The position numbers were made by a program, and so were the translations under genes. A stretch of DNA of 64,000 nucleotides from Desulfuromonadaceae bacterium (GTDB taxonomy: Bacteria; Desulfobacterota; Desulfuromonadia; Geobacterales; Pseudopelobacteraceae), in NCBI GenBank assembly GCA_028712075.1, contig JAQTQX010000003.1, positions 124,001 through 188,000 on the forward strand. Direction: 5' to 3'. The notes beneath the pieces are model-generated. The model saw only the letters and a program-made list of their open reading frames with translations, did no database searches and was not told the DNA's origin. Below, one piece after another: positions 40,768 through 51,352 of this stretch; the stretch's first letter is position 1; each line of letters begins with the position of its first letter.

Positions 40768-40929
40768 ATGGACAAAACAACCAGACGCAATCCGAGATAC
40801 AATGTAATATCCATGCGCATCAGTGAAGAGGAGCGCAAGCGCCTTGATGATATTGCCGCACGGGTCAATATGAATATTTCAGATATAATGCGCGTAGCTT
40901 TTGAGAACTATACAACCTCATTCCACTAG
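40768..40929 (+). CDS. Ribbon-helix-helix DNA-binding protein (53 aa)
   Basis: A short gene. ATG at 40768 follows GGGAGG. It begins MDKTTRRNPRYNVISMRISE and continues EERKRLDDIAARVNMNISDI to IMRVAFENY. A beta strand with alternating side chains (RYNVISMRI) followed by two helices is the Arc/MetJ/CopG fold that binds DNA as dimers. No toxin gene is adjacent, so an antitoxin role is not supported. A hairpin follows the stop. Confidence 0.75.
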   Translation: MDKTTRRNPRYNVISMRISEEERKRLDDIAARVNMNISDIMRVAFENYTTSFH

Positions 40930-40956
40930 TTCAGTATCAAATTAACGCGGTGCAAA

Positions 40957-40990
40957 CAAAGCCGGCATCTCGCAGGAGATGTCGGCTTTG
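40957..40990. terminator. Hairpin after RHH gene
   Basis: CAAAGCCGGCATCTC pairs with GAGATGTCGGCTTTG around a four-base loop (one G-T pair). A T-rich tail is present only on the minus strand, so it may be bidirectional. Confidence 0.65.
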
Positions 40991-41102
40991 CTGCATCTGG
41001 CAGTAGATCTACTACCAACAGTCTGTCATACTGACTACGGGCATTTTTCGCATTTTCCGAAAACCCTCACATGTTTCCAACAGTCTTTTGCATTTAATCA
41101 CT

Positions 41103-41306
41103 TCAATAATGTGGCGGCGGTTCTTCCTGGCCGGGATCACGGGTCACCGATGGGGATATCTGCAGGAACTGTTCTTTCAACGATGAAAAATCCCGCTTGA
41201 GTTTTTCAATTTCAAGTTCCTGACGGCAGACAATTTCGTTCAAATCCTGAACAACATGTTCCTGCTGCATATAACGGAGTTCCAGTTCATCTATGCGTCG
41301 TTCCAT
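41103..41306 (-). CDS. slyX: SlyX family protein
   Basis: A 67-residue coiled-coil protein. ATG at 41306 follows GGAG on the minus strand and gives the usual SlyX length; the longer frame to 41396 is not needed. It begins ERRIDELELRYMQQEHVVQD, continues as heptad-patterned helix, and ends with the family's PPPHY tail. Function unknown. It is divergent from the chemotaxis receptor at 41432. Confidence 0.85.
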   Translation of the reverse strand: MERRIDELELRYMQQEHVVQDLNEIVCRQELEIEKLKRDFSSLKEQFLQISPSVTRDPGQEEPPPHY

Positions 41307-41431
41307 AAAATCAGCTCCACTCATATTTATTATCTGTGTCCGCTTGCACTTGGCACAATTTGTAGTATAACCATGGCGTTTGTTTGTCAATCGCATCGTT
41401 ATTATAGACGAATTTGCTCAGGAGGCTGGTA

Positions 41432-43045
41432 ATGTCACAACAACATGCAACAATAGCTTCACCGGTTGGTAAAGGATTCGGAATTGCCACCAAAATTCTT
41501 CTGGCGGCATCACTTGCATTACTTACCGGTCTGATTATTGTTGGAGGATCAGCACTGTATCTTGAAAAACAGGCGCTTGTGGGGCTGCAGCGGGAAAACA
41601 GCCTGACCTTCGCCAATGTGATGGGTGACGATATTAAAAACGCCATGATGGCAGACGATATGAAAAAGGTTGATAGTTACATCAAGGAAGTGATGGAAAA
41701 GAAACGGGCAGTTGCATTTTCCATCTTCAATGAGAAAGGGGATGAACGCGGCAGCGGCACTAAGGGGGATTCCCATGTTATGGATGTTCTCAAGAGTAAT
41801 AAACCTGCCAGCTTCGAAGGCTCTCAAAATGGCATACATATCCTGGAAACTGTTCTGCCACTAACGAACGAAGAGCGCTGCCAGGGGTGTCATGACAAGG
41901 AAACGACAATACTCGGTGTGCTCAAACTCAATACCAGTATCGAGCAGGGATACGACGCCAGCAAGGAGGCAACTGTTATGCTGCTTGTTGCCGGTGCAGT
42001 TGCGCTTGTCGTCAGTTTTATCTGCCTGCTGATTGTTTTGCGCATTGTAGTTACCCGAAAAATTAACGACTTTGTTGTCAAAGTAACCGACCTTGCCAGA
42101 GGTGAGGGAGACCTTACCAAGAAGATTACTGTCTCCTCCAATGATGAATTCGGTGTGCTGGCAAACGAGATAAATTCACTTGTGGAAAAAATCCGCAAAA
42201 TCATCTTCCAAATCGACCAAACCAGTGCTCAGGTATCTTCATCCGCCACGCAGCTCCAAGCAAACGCCGAGCAGATGGCTACCGGCGCCGAAGAAGTTGC
42301 CGCCCAAGCCGAAACCGTAGCCACGGCCGGCGAAGAGATGTCGGCCACATCCGGCGATATAGCACAAAATTGCCAGATGGCGTCGGAGGGTGCCCAACAG
42401 GCCAGTGCGGCTGCAGTTTCTGGCGCTCAGGTTGTTGATGAAACCATCAAGGTTATGAACAGTATCGCCGAGCGGGTGAGATGTTCCGCTGTCGCCGTTG
42501 AAAGTCTCGGCAGCCGATCAGACCAGATTGGCGAGATTGTCGGCACGATTGAAGATATTGCCGACCAGACCAATCTGCTGGCCCTTAACGCGGCTATTGA
42601 AGCGGCACGTGCCGGTGAACAGGGGCGCGGATTTGCCGTTGTTGCCGACGAGGTGCGGGCACTGGCAGAACGTACCACTCGAGCAACACGCGAAATCGGT
42701 GAAATGATCAAAGCGATCCAGCACGAAACCAAAGGCGCTGTTATCGCGATGGAGGAAGGGGTAAGTGAGGTTGCCAGGGGAAGCGAAAAGGCTGGCGATT
42801 CCGGAAAAGCTCTTGAACAGATTCTTCAGCAGATAAACGATGTCAATGGGCAGATTCATCAGGTGGCTACCGCTGCGGAAGAACAGACCGCTACTACCTC
42901 GGAAATCAGCAATAATATGCAGCAGATTACTGAGGTAGTCATTCAGACATCGCGAGGGGCCCAGGACTCAGCAGCAGCGGCTCAGCATCTATCCACGCTG
43001 GCTGGAGACCTGCGGCGCATTGTCAGCCAGTTCAAGATCGCTTAG
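41432..43045 (+). CDS. Methyl-accepting chemotaxis protein with periplasmic c-type haem motif
   Basis: About 537 residues; ATG at 41432 follows AGGAGG. A membrane helix (about 14-36) is followed by a periplasmic domain with a single CQGCH haem c motif near residues 150-154 ([14 protein letters not shown]), then a second helix (about 178-200), HAMP and the signalling domain. The tip hairpin includes [40 protein letters not shown] and [10 protein letters not shown]. It would steer motility by redox state or haem ligand (inference). It is the second haem-c sensor in the window and shares that domain type with the kinase at 3981. Confidence 0.92.
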   Translation: MSQQHATIASPVGKGFGIATKILLAASLALLTGLIIVGGSALYLEKQALVGLQRENSLTFANVMGDDIKNAMMADDMKKVDSYIKEVMEKKRAVAFSIFNEKGDERGSGTKGDSHVMDVLKSNKPASFEGSQNGIHILETVLPLTNEERCQGCHDKETTILGVLKLNTSIEQGYDASKEATVMLLVAGAVALVVSFICLLIVLRIVVTRKINDFVVKVTDLARGEGDLTKKITVSSNDEFGVLANEINSLVEKIRKIIFQIDQTSAQVSSSATQLQANAEQMATGAEEVAAQAETVATAGEEMSATSGDIAQNCQMASEGAQQASAAAVSGAQVVDETIKVMNSIAERVRCSAVAVESLGSRSDQIGEIVGTIEDIADQTNLLALNAAIEAARAGEQGRGFAVVADEVRALAERTTRATREIGEMIKAIQHETKGAVIAMEEGVSEVARGSEKAGDSGKALEQILQQINDVNGQIHQVATAAEEQTATTSEISNNMQQITEVVIQTSRGAQDSAAAAQHLSTLAGDLRRIVSQFKIA

Positions 43046-43106
43046 ATATTCCCGGATCAATAGATCAGCATAAGTGATGAAGCGTAGCTGTTGAATAGCA
43101 TCAAAC

Positions 43107-43142
43107 AAACAAGGCAGGGAGCCGAAGCTCCCTGCCTTGTTT
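43107..43142. terminator. Bidirectional terminator between receptor and groEL
   Basis: AAACAAGGCAGGGAGC pairs perfectly with GCTCCCTGCCTTGTTT around CGAA. It serves the convergent chemotaxis receptor and groEL genes. Confidence 0.9.
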
Positions 43143-43165
43143 GCGTATATTACAGGCAGATGATG

Positions 43166-44839
<1,674 letters not shown>

Positions 44840-44904
44840 TTATTTTGAATGTGCAGGGATATCCCGTACGGGTACCCGCTTTTTTGTTTACATCTTCAAT
44901 TTTT

Positions 44905-45192
44905 TTATTCTACAACGGCGAGGATATCGTCTTCTCTCATCATCAGATAATCGTTGCCGTCAACTTTGACTTCTGTGCCGGCATATTTGCCGAACAGTAC
45001 AATATCGCCGACTTTGACATCCAGCGGCAACACCTTGCCGTCTTCCGTTTTTTTGCCGTTGCCGGCCGCCACTATTTCGCCACGCTGCGGTTTTTCTTTA
45101 GCAGTTTCAGGGATGAAAAGGCCCCCGGCTGTTTTGGTTTCTTCCTCTACCCTCTTAACAATAATGCGGTCCTGAAGTGGTCGTAAATTCAT
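44905..45192 (-). CDS. groES: Co-chaperonin GroES
   Basis: A 95-residue co-chaperonin: [20 protein letters not shown], the mobile loop [38 protein letters not shown] and [14 protein letters not shown]. It caps GroEL. ATG at 45192 follows AGGAGAAG. The CIRCE operator 49 bases upstream indicates HrcA repression relieved by heat. Confidence 0.98.
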   Translation of the reverse strand: MNLRPLQDRIIVKRVEEETKTAGGLFIPETAKEKPQRGEIVAAGNGKKTEDGKVLPLDVKVGDIVLFGKYAGTEVKVDGNDYLMMREDDILAVVE

Positions 45193-45240
45193 CTGTACTT
45201 CTCCTTTCTATCCTTTGTGTGGTGTGGTAGCAAAAACAGG

Positions 45241-45304
45241 TTAGCACTCGAAGCTGTCGAGTGCTAATGTTCTGGAATATAAACAGCGGTCATCTAAAAA
45301 TCAA
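45241..45304 (-). promoter_or_regulatory. groES-groEL promoter with CIRCE operator
   Basis: CIRCE: TTAGCACTC, nine-base spacer, GAGTGCTAA at 45241-45267, a perfect match to the HrcA operator. Upstream on the minus strand are TTGATT (45304-45299), a 17-base spacer and TATATT (45281-45276), so CIRCE covers the transcription start. Confidence 0.93.
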
Positions 45305-45423
45305 GGGGTATATGATTTTTTTGTTGCGAAGACCCGCCGTCCGCTCAAAAATGGATATGCTGAGCACAAAGTGGTCGAGAGAAGGAGAAGCGAATCTATT
45401 GTCATCATGTGCCGAAAAGTGTA

Positions 45424-45663
45424 CTATCTAGACGAATGACGCAAGCGACCCGACTGTTTTCCAGTCTGACTTTTCCGACAGAGGAAGGTGTAGGCGCGAA
45501 AGCAGGCAAAAAAGGCTGCGGCAACAGCGGACAGTATGCTGGTCATATCTGCGAACTGGAAAGCCGAGAGGTGTGAAGTACCTATCAGGATGGTAACTGA
45601 CAAACCGACTGTCCGGCGCGAAAACTGTGCCGCCATAGCCAACTTATCCGGCAATGTCTGCAT
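45424..45663 (-). CDS. Possible small membrane protein
   Basis: A 79-residue frame with a hydrophobic centre (VGLSVTILIGTS, ILSAVAAAFFACFRAYTFLC) and a basic tail. The ribosome site is weak and no family is recognised. It may be a chance frame in the 430-base gap between groES and the hemerythrin gene; nothing else is seen in that gap. Confidence 0.25.
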   Translation of the reverse strand: MQTLPDKLAMAAQFSRRTVGLSVTILIGTSHLSAFQFADMTSILSAVAAAFFACFRAYTFLCRKSQTGKQSGRLRHSSR

Positions 45664-45722
45664 GCCTGTTAATCCATGAATACTTCACCTGTTTTCTTAA
45701 CTTTTTCGAGGAGAAGAACGAC

Positions 45723-46139
45723 ATGTCTTTAGTGGAATGGGATGAAGGGTTTGACCTCGGAATATCGGAATTTGACGAACATCACCGGCACCTGCTTCTG
45801 CTGGTAAATATGACCTACGATGGATTTACCCATGGAGCCAGCCATGATGAAATCGGCGCAGTGCTTAATGAACTGGCCCGCTACACGGAGTATCATTTTA
45901 CCGCTGAGGAACATTGGATGGAGATGATTCAGTACCCCCGGTTGGCTGAACATAAAGAAGAGCACCGTCTGTTTTCCCAGCGAGTTGAAAATTTCCATAA
46001 CGAATTCCTTGATGGAAATGCCGCTCTGCCTCTCAACGTCCTGCAATTCCTCACCAGTTGGCTGATTGACCACATACTCAAGTCTGATACAGCGTACGGG
46101 AACTTCGCAAAAACACTTCCGACCGGAGATTCCGTATGA
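45723..46139 (+). CDS. Bacteriohemerythrin
   Basis: A 138-residue single-domain hemerythrin. ATG at 45723 follows GAGGAG. The di-iron ligands are visible: FDEHHRHLLLLVN, EYHFTAEEHWMEMIQYP, HKEEHRLF and WLIDHILKSD, giving the H...HxxxE...HxxxH...HxxxxD set. It binds oxygen reversibly for storage, delivery or sensing in low-oxygen cells. It is followed by PilZ and cupin genes on the same strand. Confidence 0.93.
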   Translation: MSLVEWDEGFDLGISEFDEHHRHLLLLVNMTYDGFTHGASHDEIGAVLNELARYTEYHFTAEEHWMEMIQYPRLAEHKEEHRLFSQRVENFHNEFLDGNAALPLNVLQFLTSWLIDHILKSDTAYGNFAKTLPTGDSV

Positions 46140-46239
46140 GTAGCCACTGCTGGCCACGCAGATATGGTACTTTGTCGAAATGGTGATATAAGAAACTCTC
46201 TTGCTGTTGTCCAATTGCTGTCACGAAGTGAGGTTCGCT

Positions 46240-46545
46240 ATGAGTTACCATACCGGAAACCATATGGGGAGTAGCTACAGACGGAACGGTACGAGATTTG
46301 ATTATGAACAGGACTGCACTCTGGTTCATAACGGCGCCAAGTATTTGTGCAGGATGAGGAACATCTCCATTTCCGGAGTATTGGTGTCACTGTCTGAACA
46401 GACCGTTTCCGGCATTCAACCGGGCGACACCTGCCGCCTGTCGTTATGCACGGGGCTTGTCGGAGACTCCGGAGAATACGTTGGCAGTGTTTCACGGCTT
46501 AGTCAGCATGACATAGCGCTGAATTTTACCCGGTTCATATATTAG
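46240..46545 (+). CDS. PilZ domain protein
   Basis: About 101 residues; ATG at 46240 follows GTGAGG. The single domain has the c-di-GMP-binding RRNGTRFDYEQDC arginine cluster and the NISISGVLVSL (D/NxSxxG-type) motif, then beta strands VGSVSRLSQHDIALNF. It is probably a stand-alone c-di-GMP receptor for motility or surface output. No diguanylate cyclase is adjacent. Confidence 0.85.
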   Translation: MSYHTGNHMGSSYRRNGTRFDYEQDCTLVHNGAKYLCRMRNISISGVLVSLSEQTVSGIQPGDTCRLSLCTGLVGDSGEYVGSVSRLSQHDIALNFTRFIY

Positions 46546-46590
46546 GCAACGATCCGATTCGTTTGTCAGCAGCAACAAAGGGGTATGTCT

Positions 46591-46908
46591 ATGGAATTAA
46601 CAGGCAAAGCGCTTACTTTGAGCGATCTTGTTTCATATCAGGAAGGTTCAGTCGTCAGTAAGACATTGATTGATAAAAAAATCGGGACGCTGACAATGTT
46701 TTCTTTCGGCTCCGGCCAAGGGCTGAGTGAGCATACGGCTCCGTTTGACGCAGTAGTTCAAGTCGTTGACGGCGAAGCTGAGGTAATCATCAATGGTGAG
46801 GCACACACCGTGATGACCGGGCAGATAATCATCATGCCGGCCAACATTCCCCATGAACTAAAAGCGGTTAAACCGTTCAAAATGCTTCTAATCATGATAA
46901 GGGCCTGA
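46591..46908 (+). CDS. Cupin domain protein
   Basis: About 105 residues; ATG at 46591 is spaced better from AAGGGG than ATG at 46585. A single cupin barrel has LSEHTAPFDAVVQVVDGEAE (first motif, His and Glu) and ANIPHELKAVKPFKMLL (second motif with His). Metal binding is likely; the substrate is unknown. It ends three bases before the hemH start, so the two share a transcript. Confidence 0.85.
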   Translation: MELTGKALTLSDLVSYQEGSVVSKTLIDKKIGTLTMFSFGSGQGLSEHTAPFDAVVQVVDGEAEVIINGEAHTVMTGQIIIMPANIPHELKAVKPFKMLLIMIRA

Positions 46909-46911
46909 AAC

Positions 46912-47871
46912 ATGCCAAATAAAACTGCGGTACTGCTTCTTCAGATGGGCGGACCTGATTCGTTGCCGGCAATTGAGCCATTTTTGTACAACCTCTTTTC
47001 TGACCGCGACATTATTCGTATCGGCCCTGCGTTTTTGCAACCGGTTATTGCACGGTTTATTGCACGGCGGCGGGCAAAAAAGGTTCTGGAGTATTACCGG
47101 AAGATCGGCAACAAGTCACCGATTCGTGAGCTGACCGAACAGCAGGCCACAGAGCTTGAAAAAGTTCTTGGTTCCGGTTACCGCTGCTTCGTAGCAATGC
47201 GTTATTCTCACCCGGATACTGCTGAGGCGCTGGCTGCAATATTGCGGGAAGGAATTACGAACGTTATCGCACTCTCTTTGTATCCGCATTATTCGCGAGC
47301 CACTGTCGGCTCAAGCATCAATGCTCTGCAACGGGAATTGAAAAAGTGTGCTGCTCCCCTGAAGGTTTCTTATATCAACCAATTCTATGATCATCCGGCA
47401 TACATAGCTGCACTGGCAGAAAAAATTGAACAGGGATTGGCCGGTTTTTCCGAGAGAAACAGAGTACAGCTGGTCTTTTCGGCTCACGGCCTTCCGCAAT
47501 CGTTTATCGATTCCGGTGACCCCTATCTTGCTCATATTCAGGAGACTGTACGTCTCGCAATGATGCGCTTCGGCGGGGTTTCTCATCACTTGGCCTTCCA
47601 GTCCCGTGCCGGACCGGTCAAATGGCTGGAGCCGTCAACAGAGGCAAAAATTTCCGAATTGGCCAGCAGCGGCTGTACAGAGCTGTTGATGGTGCCGATT
47701 TCGTTTGTATCTGATCATATTGAAACACTGTACGAAATTGACATTCAATACAAGGAAGAGGCCACCGCCTTGGGCATCAAGGATTTCCGGCGCATTGGGG
47801 CACTCAACAGTTCACCGGCGTTTATTGCCTGCCTGGCGCAGTTGGTTAAAGACTGTACGCAAAAAGCGTGA
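46912..47871 (+). CDS. hemH: Ferrochelatase
   Basis: A 319-residue HemH that inserts ferrous iron into a porphyrin at the last step of haem or coproheme synthesis. Signature parts: [43 protein letters not shown], the catalytic-His segment [27 protein letters not shown] and the Glu-rich [16 protein letters not shown]. Haem is in demand for c-type cytochromes and sensors in such organisms. The tight spacing after the cupin gene suggests an operon. Confidence 0.95.
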   Translation: MPNKTAVLLLQMGGPDSLPAIEPFLYNLFSDRDIIRIGPAFLQPVIARFIARRRAKKVLEYYRKIGNKSPIRELTEQQATELEKVLGSGYRCFVAMRYSHPDTAEALAAILREGITNVIALSLYPHYSRATVGSSINALQRELKKCAAPLKVSYINQFYDHPAYIAALAEKIEQGLAGFSERNRVQLVFSAHGLPQSFIDSGDPYLAHIQETVRLAMMRFGGVSHHLAFQSRAGPVKWLEPSTEAKISELASSGCTELLMVPISFVSDHIETLYEIDIQYKEEATALGIKDFRRIGALNSSPAFIACLAQLVKDCTQKA

Positions 47872-47895
47872 CAATATTACATTTTGGAGGATCAC

Positions 47896-48462
47896 ATGTT
47901 GCGAAAAATTTTCAGCACTATTGCACTGGTCTGTTTCCTGGCCGGCATTGCCTCTGCGGAGGTAAAGAAAAATCCGGTGGTAACCATGGAGACGACCCTT
48001 GGCATGATAAAGATTGAGCTCTACGAAAAAGAAGCGCCGCTCAGCGTCAAAAATTTTCTCGACTACACCAGAAAAGGTTTTTACAACGGAACTATATTTC
48101 ACCGAGTCATAAACGGCTTCATGATTCAAGGGGGTGGTTTTACAAGCGATCTTAGACAGAAACCAACCAATCCCCCTATTAAAAACGAGGCGGCCAACGG
48201 CTTGAAGAACGCTCGAGGCACAATTGCGATGGCCCGCACAGGAGCTCCTGATAGTGCTACTGCGCAGTTTTTCATTAATGTTGTTGACAACAGTAATCTT
48301 AACCGCCCCAATCCTGACGGCTTCGGTTATGCGGTATTCGGCAAGGTTGTTGACGGCATGGGTGTCGTAGACAAGATTAAATCTGTCAAGACAGTGACCA
48401 GAGGCTTCACCGACGTTCCCGAAACGCCGGTCATTATCAAATCTGTCACTGTTGTACCGTAG
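47896..48462 (+). CDS. ppiA: Exported cyclophilin-type peptidyl-prolyl isomerase
   Basis: About 188 residues; ATG at 47896 follows TTGGAGG. A signal peptide covers about residues 1-21. The cyclophilin core has [20 protein letters not shown] with [31 protein letters not shown] and [17 protein letters not shown]. It would speed proline isomerisation in periplasmic proteins. It lies about 25 bases after hemH on the same strand. Confidence 0.92.
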   Translation: MLRKIFSTIALVCFLAGIASAEVKKNPVVTMETTLGMIKIELYEKEAPLSVKNFLDYTRKGFYNGTIFHRVINGFMIQGGGFTSDLRQKPTNPPIKNEAANGLKNARGTIAMARTGAPDSATAQFFINVVDNSNLNRPNPDGFGYAVFGKVVDGMGVVDKIKSVKTVTRGFTDVPETPVIIKSVTVVP

Positions 48463-48468
48463 GCTACC

Positions 48469-49122
48469 ATGGGAATGACTGAAGAGCTGGTCAGCTGGAC
48501 CCATGAGCAAAAGTGCCGGAAAGCGGTGACCTCTCTCGAAAAGAATGGTTTTACCGCGCATTATTGCCATACTCCCCAAGACGCAACAGAATATATCACT
48601 ACTCACGCCGTCGATGCTGTAACGATAGGGTTTGGTGGTTCCATGTCGGTTGTTGCCCTCGGGGTGGAAATGCTGCTGCGCGAGCAGGGCAAGGAAATCC
48701 TCAACCATGGCCCGGCAACCTTCTCACGCGATCAGAAGATGGATATCATGCGCCGCCAGCTGACCTGCGACCTGTTTCTGTCCGGGTGCAACGCACTGAC
48801 CCTGAACGGTGAACTGGTTAATATCGACGCAACAGGAAACCGTGTCGGAGCCATGCTGTTCGGTCCGCGCAAAGTGATCGTTGTCGCCGGACGCAACAAG
48901 CTGGTTGACGGCTCACCTCAAGACGCCATTGAGCGGGTAAAAGCCTGGGCAACTCCCCCCAACTCAAAACGCCTCAATTTCAAAACCCCCTGTGCTGCCA
49001 CCGGTTTCTGCAGTGACTGCACCTCGCCGGACCGGCTCTGCCGAGTTACCACAATTATTGATCGCAAACCGCGCTTCACCGATCTTCATGTACTGGTAGT
49101 CAACGCCGAAATCGGTTTTTAA
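48469..49122 (+). CDS. LUD-domain (lactate-utilisation-like) protein
   Basis: A 217-residue protein of the LUD/DUF162 fold shared with LutC/YkgG: HAVDAVTIGFGGSMSVVALG, MRRQLTCDLFLSGCNALTLN, GNRVGAMLFGPRKVIVVAGR. The C-terminus carries a Cys cluster CAATGFCSDCTSPDRLCR typical of the stand-alone type. No lutAB genes are nearby, so a lactate role is unproven. The ATG at 48469 has a poor ribosome site; the stop abuts comF. Confidence 0.85.
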   Translation: MGMTEELVSWTHEQKCRKAVTSLEKNGFTAHYCHTPQDATEYITTHAVDAVTIGFGGSMSVVALGVEMLLREQGKEILNHGPATFSRDQKMDIMRRQLTCDLFLSGCNALTLNGELVNIDATGNRVGAMLFGPRKVIVVAGRNKLVDGSPQDAIERVKAWATPPNSKRLNFKTPCAATGFCSDCTSPDRLCRVTTIIDRKPRFTDLHVLVVNAEIGF

Positions 49123-49854
49123 ATGGCCAGGCTCACGCAGTTCTTCCACGCACTGCTTGATATTGCTTTCCCTCCGCTCTGCCACATCTGCCATGCCTTT
49201 ATTCCGAATGCAGAAACAGTACATATCTGTCCGGACTGCCATGCGCATTTGCCACGCGTGCTGTCACCCTTGTGCCCACTCTGCGGGATCCCTTTTGACG
49301 GAGCCGGCCATGACCACTGCTGCGGAAAGTGTCTACTCCATCGCCCCCGTTTTGACGTTGCCCGGGCACCCTTTCTTTACGAAGGATCGGTACGTGATCT
49401 CATTCACTCTTTTAAGTATAATCGTCGCACCCATCTGCGCTATCCGCTGGCACTGCTGACTCTTGAAGGGATTAAGCAGTTTCTGGCAGAAAGTTCCCCA
49501 CAACTTATTGTTCCTGTCCCTCTTCATCGCAGCCGCCTTCGCCAACGCGGCTTTAACCAGGCGGTTCTCCTGGGCAGAGTCCTGTCGAAAAAGCTCTCGC
49601 TGCCGATGGTGCCGGATGCACTGACCAGAACCCGGGCAACTGTTCCTCAAATTGGGCTTTCGGCTGCAGAGCGCCGCACAAACGTGACAGGAGCTTTTAC
49701 GGTCAAGAAAAACCGGGCGGTCGAAGGCAAAAGAATACTACTGCTGGATGATGTCATGACAACGGGGAGTACAATGGACGAATGTGCCGGTGGGCTGAAA
49801 AAAGCCGGGGCAGCGGCCATCATTGCAGTCACCATTGCCAGAACCGCCCGGTAG
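49123..49854 (+). CDS. comF: ComF family phosphoribosyltransferase-like protein
   Basis: A 243-residue ComF homologue. The N-terminal zinc region has CHICHAFIPN, CPDCHAHLP, CPLCGIPFDG and CCGKCLLHRP. The C-terminal type I phosphoribosyltransferase half has VPVPLHRSRLRQRGFNQA and the PRPP-binding LLLDDVMTTGSTMDEC. ComF supports DNA uptake or single-strand processing in competent bacteria, and is widely kept elsewhere. Its ATG directly follows the previous stop. Confidence 0.92.
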   Translation: MARLTQFFHALLDIAFPPLCHICHAFIPNAETVHICPDCHAHLPRVLSPLCPLCGIPFDGAGHDHCCGKCLLHRPRFDVARAPFLYEGSVRDLIHSFKYNRRTHLRYPLALLTLEGIKQFLAESSPQLIVPVPLHRSRLRQRGFNQAVLLGRVLSKKLSLPMVPDALTRTRATVPQIGLSAAERRTNVTGAFTVKKNRAVEGKRILLLDDVMTTGSTMDECAGGLKKAGAAAIIAVTIARTAR

Positions 49855-49930
49855 CCGGTTTATTTCCTTGACAAGATGGCACCGTTTCCATAATGATTTC
49901 TCACAGTTCATTACCATGGAGTGTAACCTT

Positions 49931-50398
49931 ATGCGTCTTTCGACAAAAAGCCGATACGGCCTGCGGGCCATGTTTGACATCACCTACAACTGCGGTCCGG
50001 AACCTGCACAAATACAGGATATTTCCCGTCGGCAGCAGATTTCTCCCCGTTACCTTGAGCAAATCTTCCAGAATTTGAAACGTGCCGGGCTTCTGAAAAG
50101 CAAGCGCGGCCCGCAAGGCGGCTATGCCCTCGCGCGCAGGCCGGATGAAATTACGGTTCTAGAAATTTTGAACGCAACCGAACAGGATGTACTTTTGGTC
50201 GATTGCGTCGGGGCAACCCCAAAAAAACAACGGCGAAAGACTGAGTGCCCTTTTGAAGGAAATTGCATCACCCAGACCATCTGGTCGGAGGCAAATGCGC
50301 TGCTGGATACCCTTTTTGGCGGCATGACTCTGCAAACCCTTACTCAACGTGCCATCGACATGGACATACCAAAAGAGAGCGATAATCGCATCATCTGA
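49931..50398 (+). CDS. Rrf2-family transcriptional regulator
   Basis: About 155 residues; ATG at 49931 follows GGAG. The winged helix begins MRLSTKSRYGLRAMFDI, then RQQISPRYLEQIFQNLKRAG and SKRGPQGGYALAR. Three cysteines (VDCVG and ECPFEGNC) match the Fe-S cluster ligands of IscR-like members. It may sense Fe-S status or redox. Its target is not evident; the neighbours are unrelated. Confidence 0.9.
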   Translation: MRLSTKSRYGLRAMFDITYNCGPEPAQIQDISRRQQISPRYLEQIFQNLKRAGLLKSKRGPQGGYALARRPDEITVLEILNATEQDVLLVDCVGATPKKQRRKTECPFEGNCITQTIWSEANALLDTLFGGMTLQTLTQRAIDMDIPKESDNRII

Positions 50399-50402
50399 TG
50401 TT

Positions 50403-50852
50403 TTACAAATCCAGGATCATCGCGTTTTCATCGCAATCAGGAAATTTCGGACACTTTATACAATCACCCCACACTTTATGCGGCAACTCGGCCTTATCCA
50501 CGAGAAGGAAACCATGCTTGGCAAAGAAATCCGGTTTATAGGTCAGACAGAAGATCCGTTTCAGCCCTATTTCACGAGCTTCAGCAATGCATGCCAGCAC
50601 TACACGGCTGCCAATTCCCTTTCGTCCGACGTCTTCCATTACTGCAACCGAACGGACCTCGGCCAGGTCTTCCCACACTATGTGCAGTGCGGCCGCTCCC
50701 AAAAGGACGCCATCCTCTTCAACCACGTAAAAATCGCGTACTGACTCATACAATTCCGATAGCGAGCGGGACAGCATATCCCCTCGATTGGCAAAGGTCA
50801 TCAATAATTTCTGAATACCCTTTACATCCGTAACCTGCGCTTTTCTGATCAT
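50403..50852 (-). CDS. N-acetyltransferase, short ArgA type
   Basis: About 149 residues; ATG at 50852 follows AAAGGGG on the minus strand. A GNAT fold with IRKAQVTDVKGIQKLLMTFA, the acetyl-CoA loop VGRKGIGSRVVLACI and FCLTYKPDFFAKHGF. The C-terminus KCPKFPDCDENAM is typical of the short N-acetylglutamate synthases of delta-proteobacteria that start arginine synthesis. It is the last of three reverse genes and converges with the Rrf2 gene. Confidence 0.82.
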   Translation of the reverse strand: MIRKAQVTDVKGIQKLLMTFANRGDMLSRSLSELYESVRDFYVVEEDGVLLGAAALHIVWEDLAEVRSVAVMEDVGRKGIGSRVVLACIAEAREIGLKRIFCLTYKPDFFAKHGFLLVDKAELPHKVWGDCIKCPKFPDCDENAMILDL

Positions 50853-50865
50853 GCCATGCCCCTTT

Positions 50866-51351
50866 TCATCGAATTCCAACCGTTACCGCCACCGGCTTCA
50901 GTACCCTGATGAGTTCAGCCGGTTCCATGCCGACGAGGTAGCCCCGTTTACCGCCGTTGATATAGATTTTTGTCAAACCAGAGATACTCTCCTCCATGTA
51001 TACCGGCATCGTATGGCGCATACCGAACGGAGACGTGCCCCCCACCATGTAGCCGCTCTGTTTCTGGGCTGTCTCGGCACTGCAGGGTAATATCTGCTTT
51101 ACACCGATTATACGAGCCAGCTCTTTGGTAGAAACCTGCAGATCGCCATGCATCAGGACAACCAGAGGTCTCCGTTTTTCGTCCTCCATCACCAATGTCT
51201 TTATGACGGAATGTTCATCAACGCCAAGTGCCCGCGAGGAAACTGACGTTCCCCCCTTGTCCTCGTAGTCGTAAAGGTGATCGCTGAAGACCACCTGTTC
51301 GGCACGCAACAGACGGATCGCAGCAGTTATCGGTGTTTTTTCCTTTGCCAT
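50866..51351 (-). CDS. ybaK: Cys-tRNA(Pro) deacylase
   Basis: About 161 residues; ATG at 51351 follows AAGGA and nearly touches the hypE stop. The YbaK/ProX fold is clear: TPITAAIRLLRAEQVVFSDH, VSSRALGVDEHSVIKTLV, VLMHGDLQVSTKELARIIG and the substrate-binding GYMVGGTSPFGMRH. It hydrolyses cysteine wrongly attached to tRNA-Pro. It is co-transcribed with hypE without an evident functional link. Confidence 0.92.
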   Translation of the reverse strand: MAKEKTPITAAIRLLRAEQVVFSDHLYDYEDKGGTSVSSRALGVDEHSVIKTLVMEDEKRRPLVVLMHGDLQVSTKELARIIGVKQILPCSAETAQKQSGYMVGGTSPFGMRHTMPVYMEESISGLTKIYINGGKRGYLVGMEPAELIRVLKPVAVTVGIR

Positions 51352-51352
51352 A

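Noticed and set aside
40768..40929. Toxin-antitoxin pair
   Set aside because: Only the ribbon-helix-helix gene is present; neither neighbour resembles a toxin.
47812..48708. A 298-codon reverse frame opposite the cyclophilin
   Set aside because: The cyclophilin, ferrochelatase and LUD genes on the plus strand explain the region fully.
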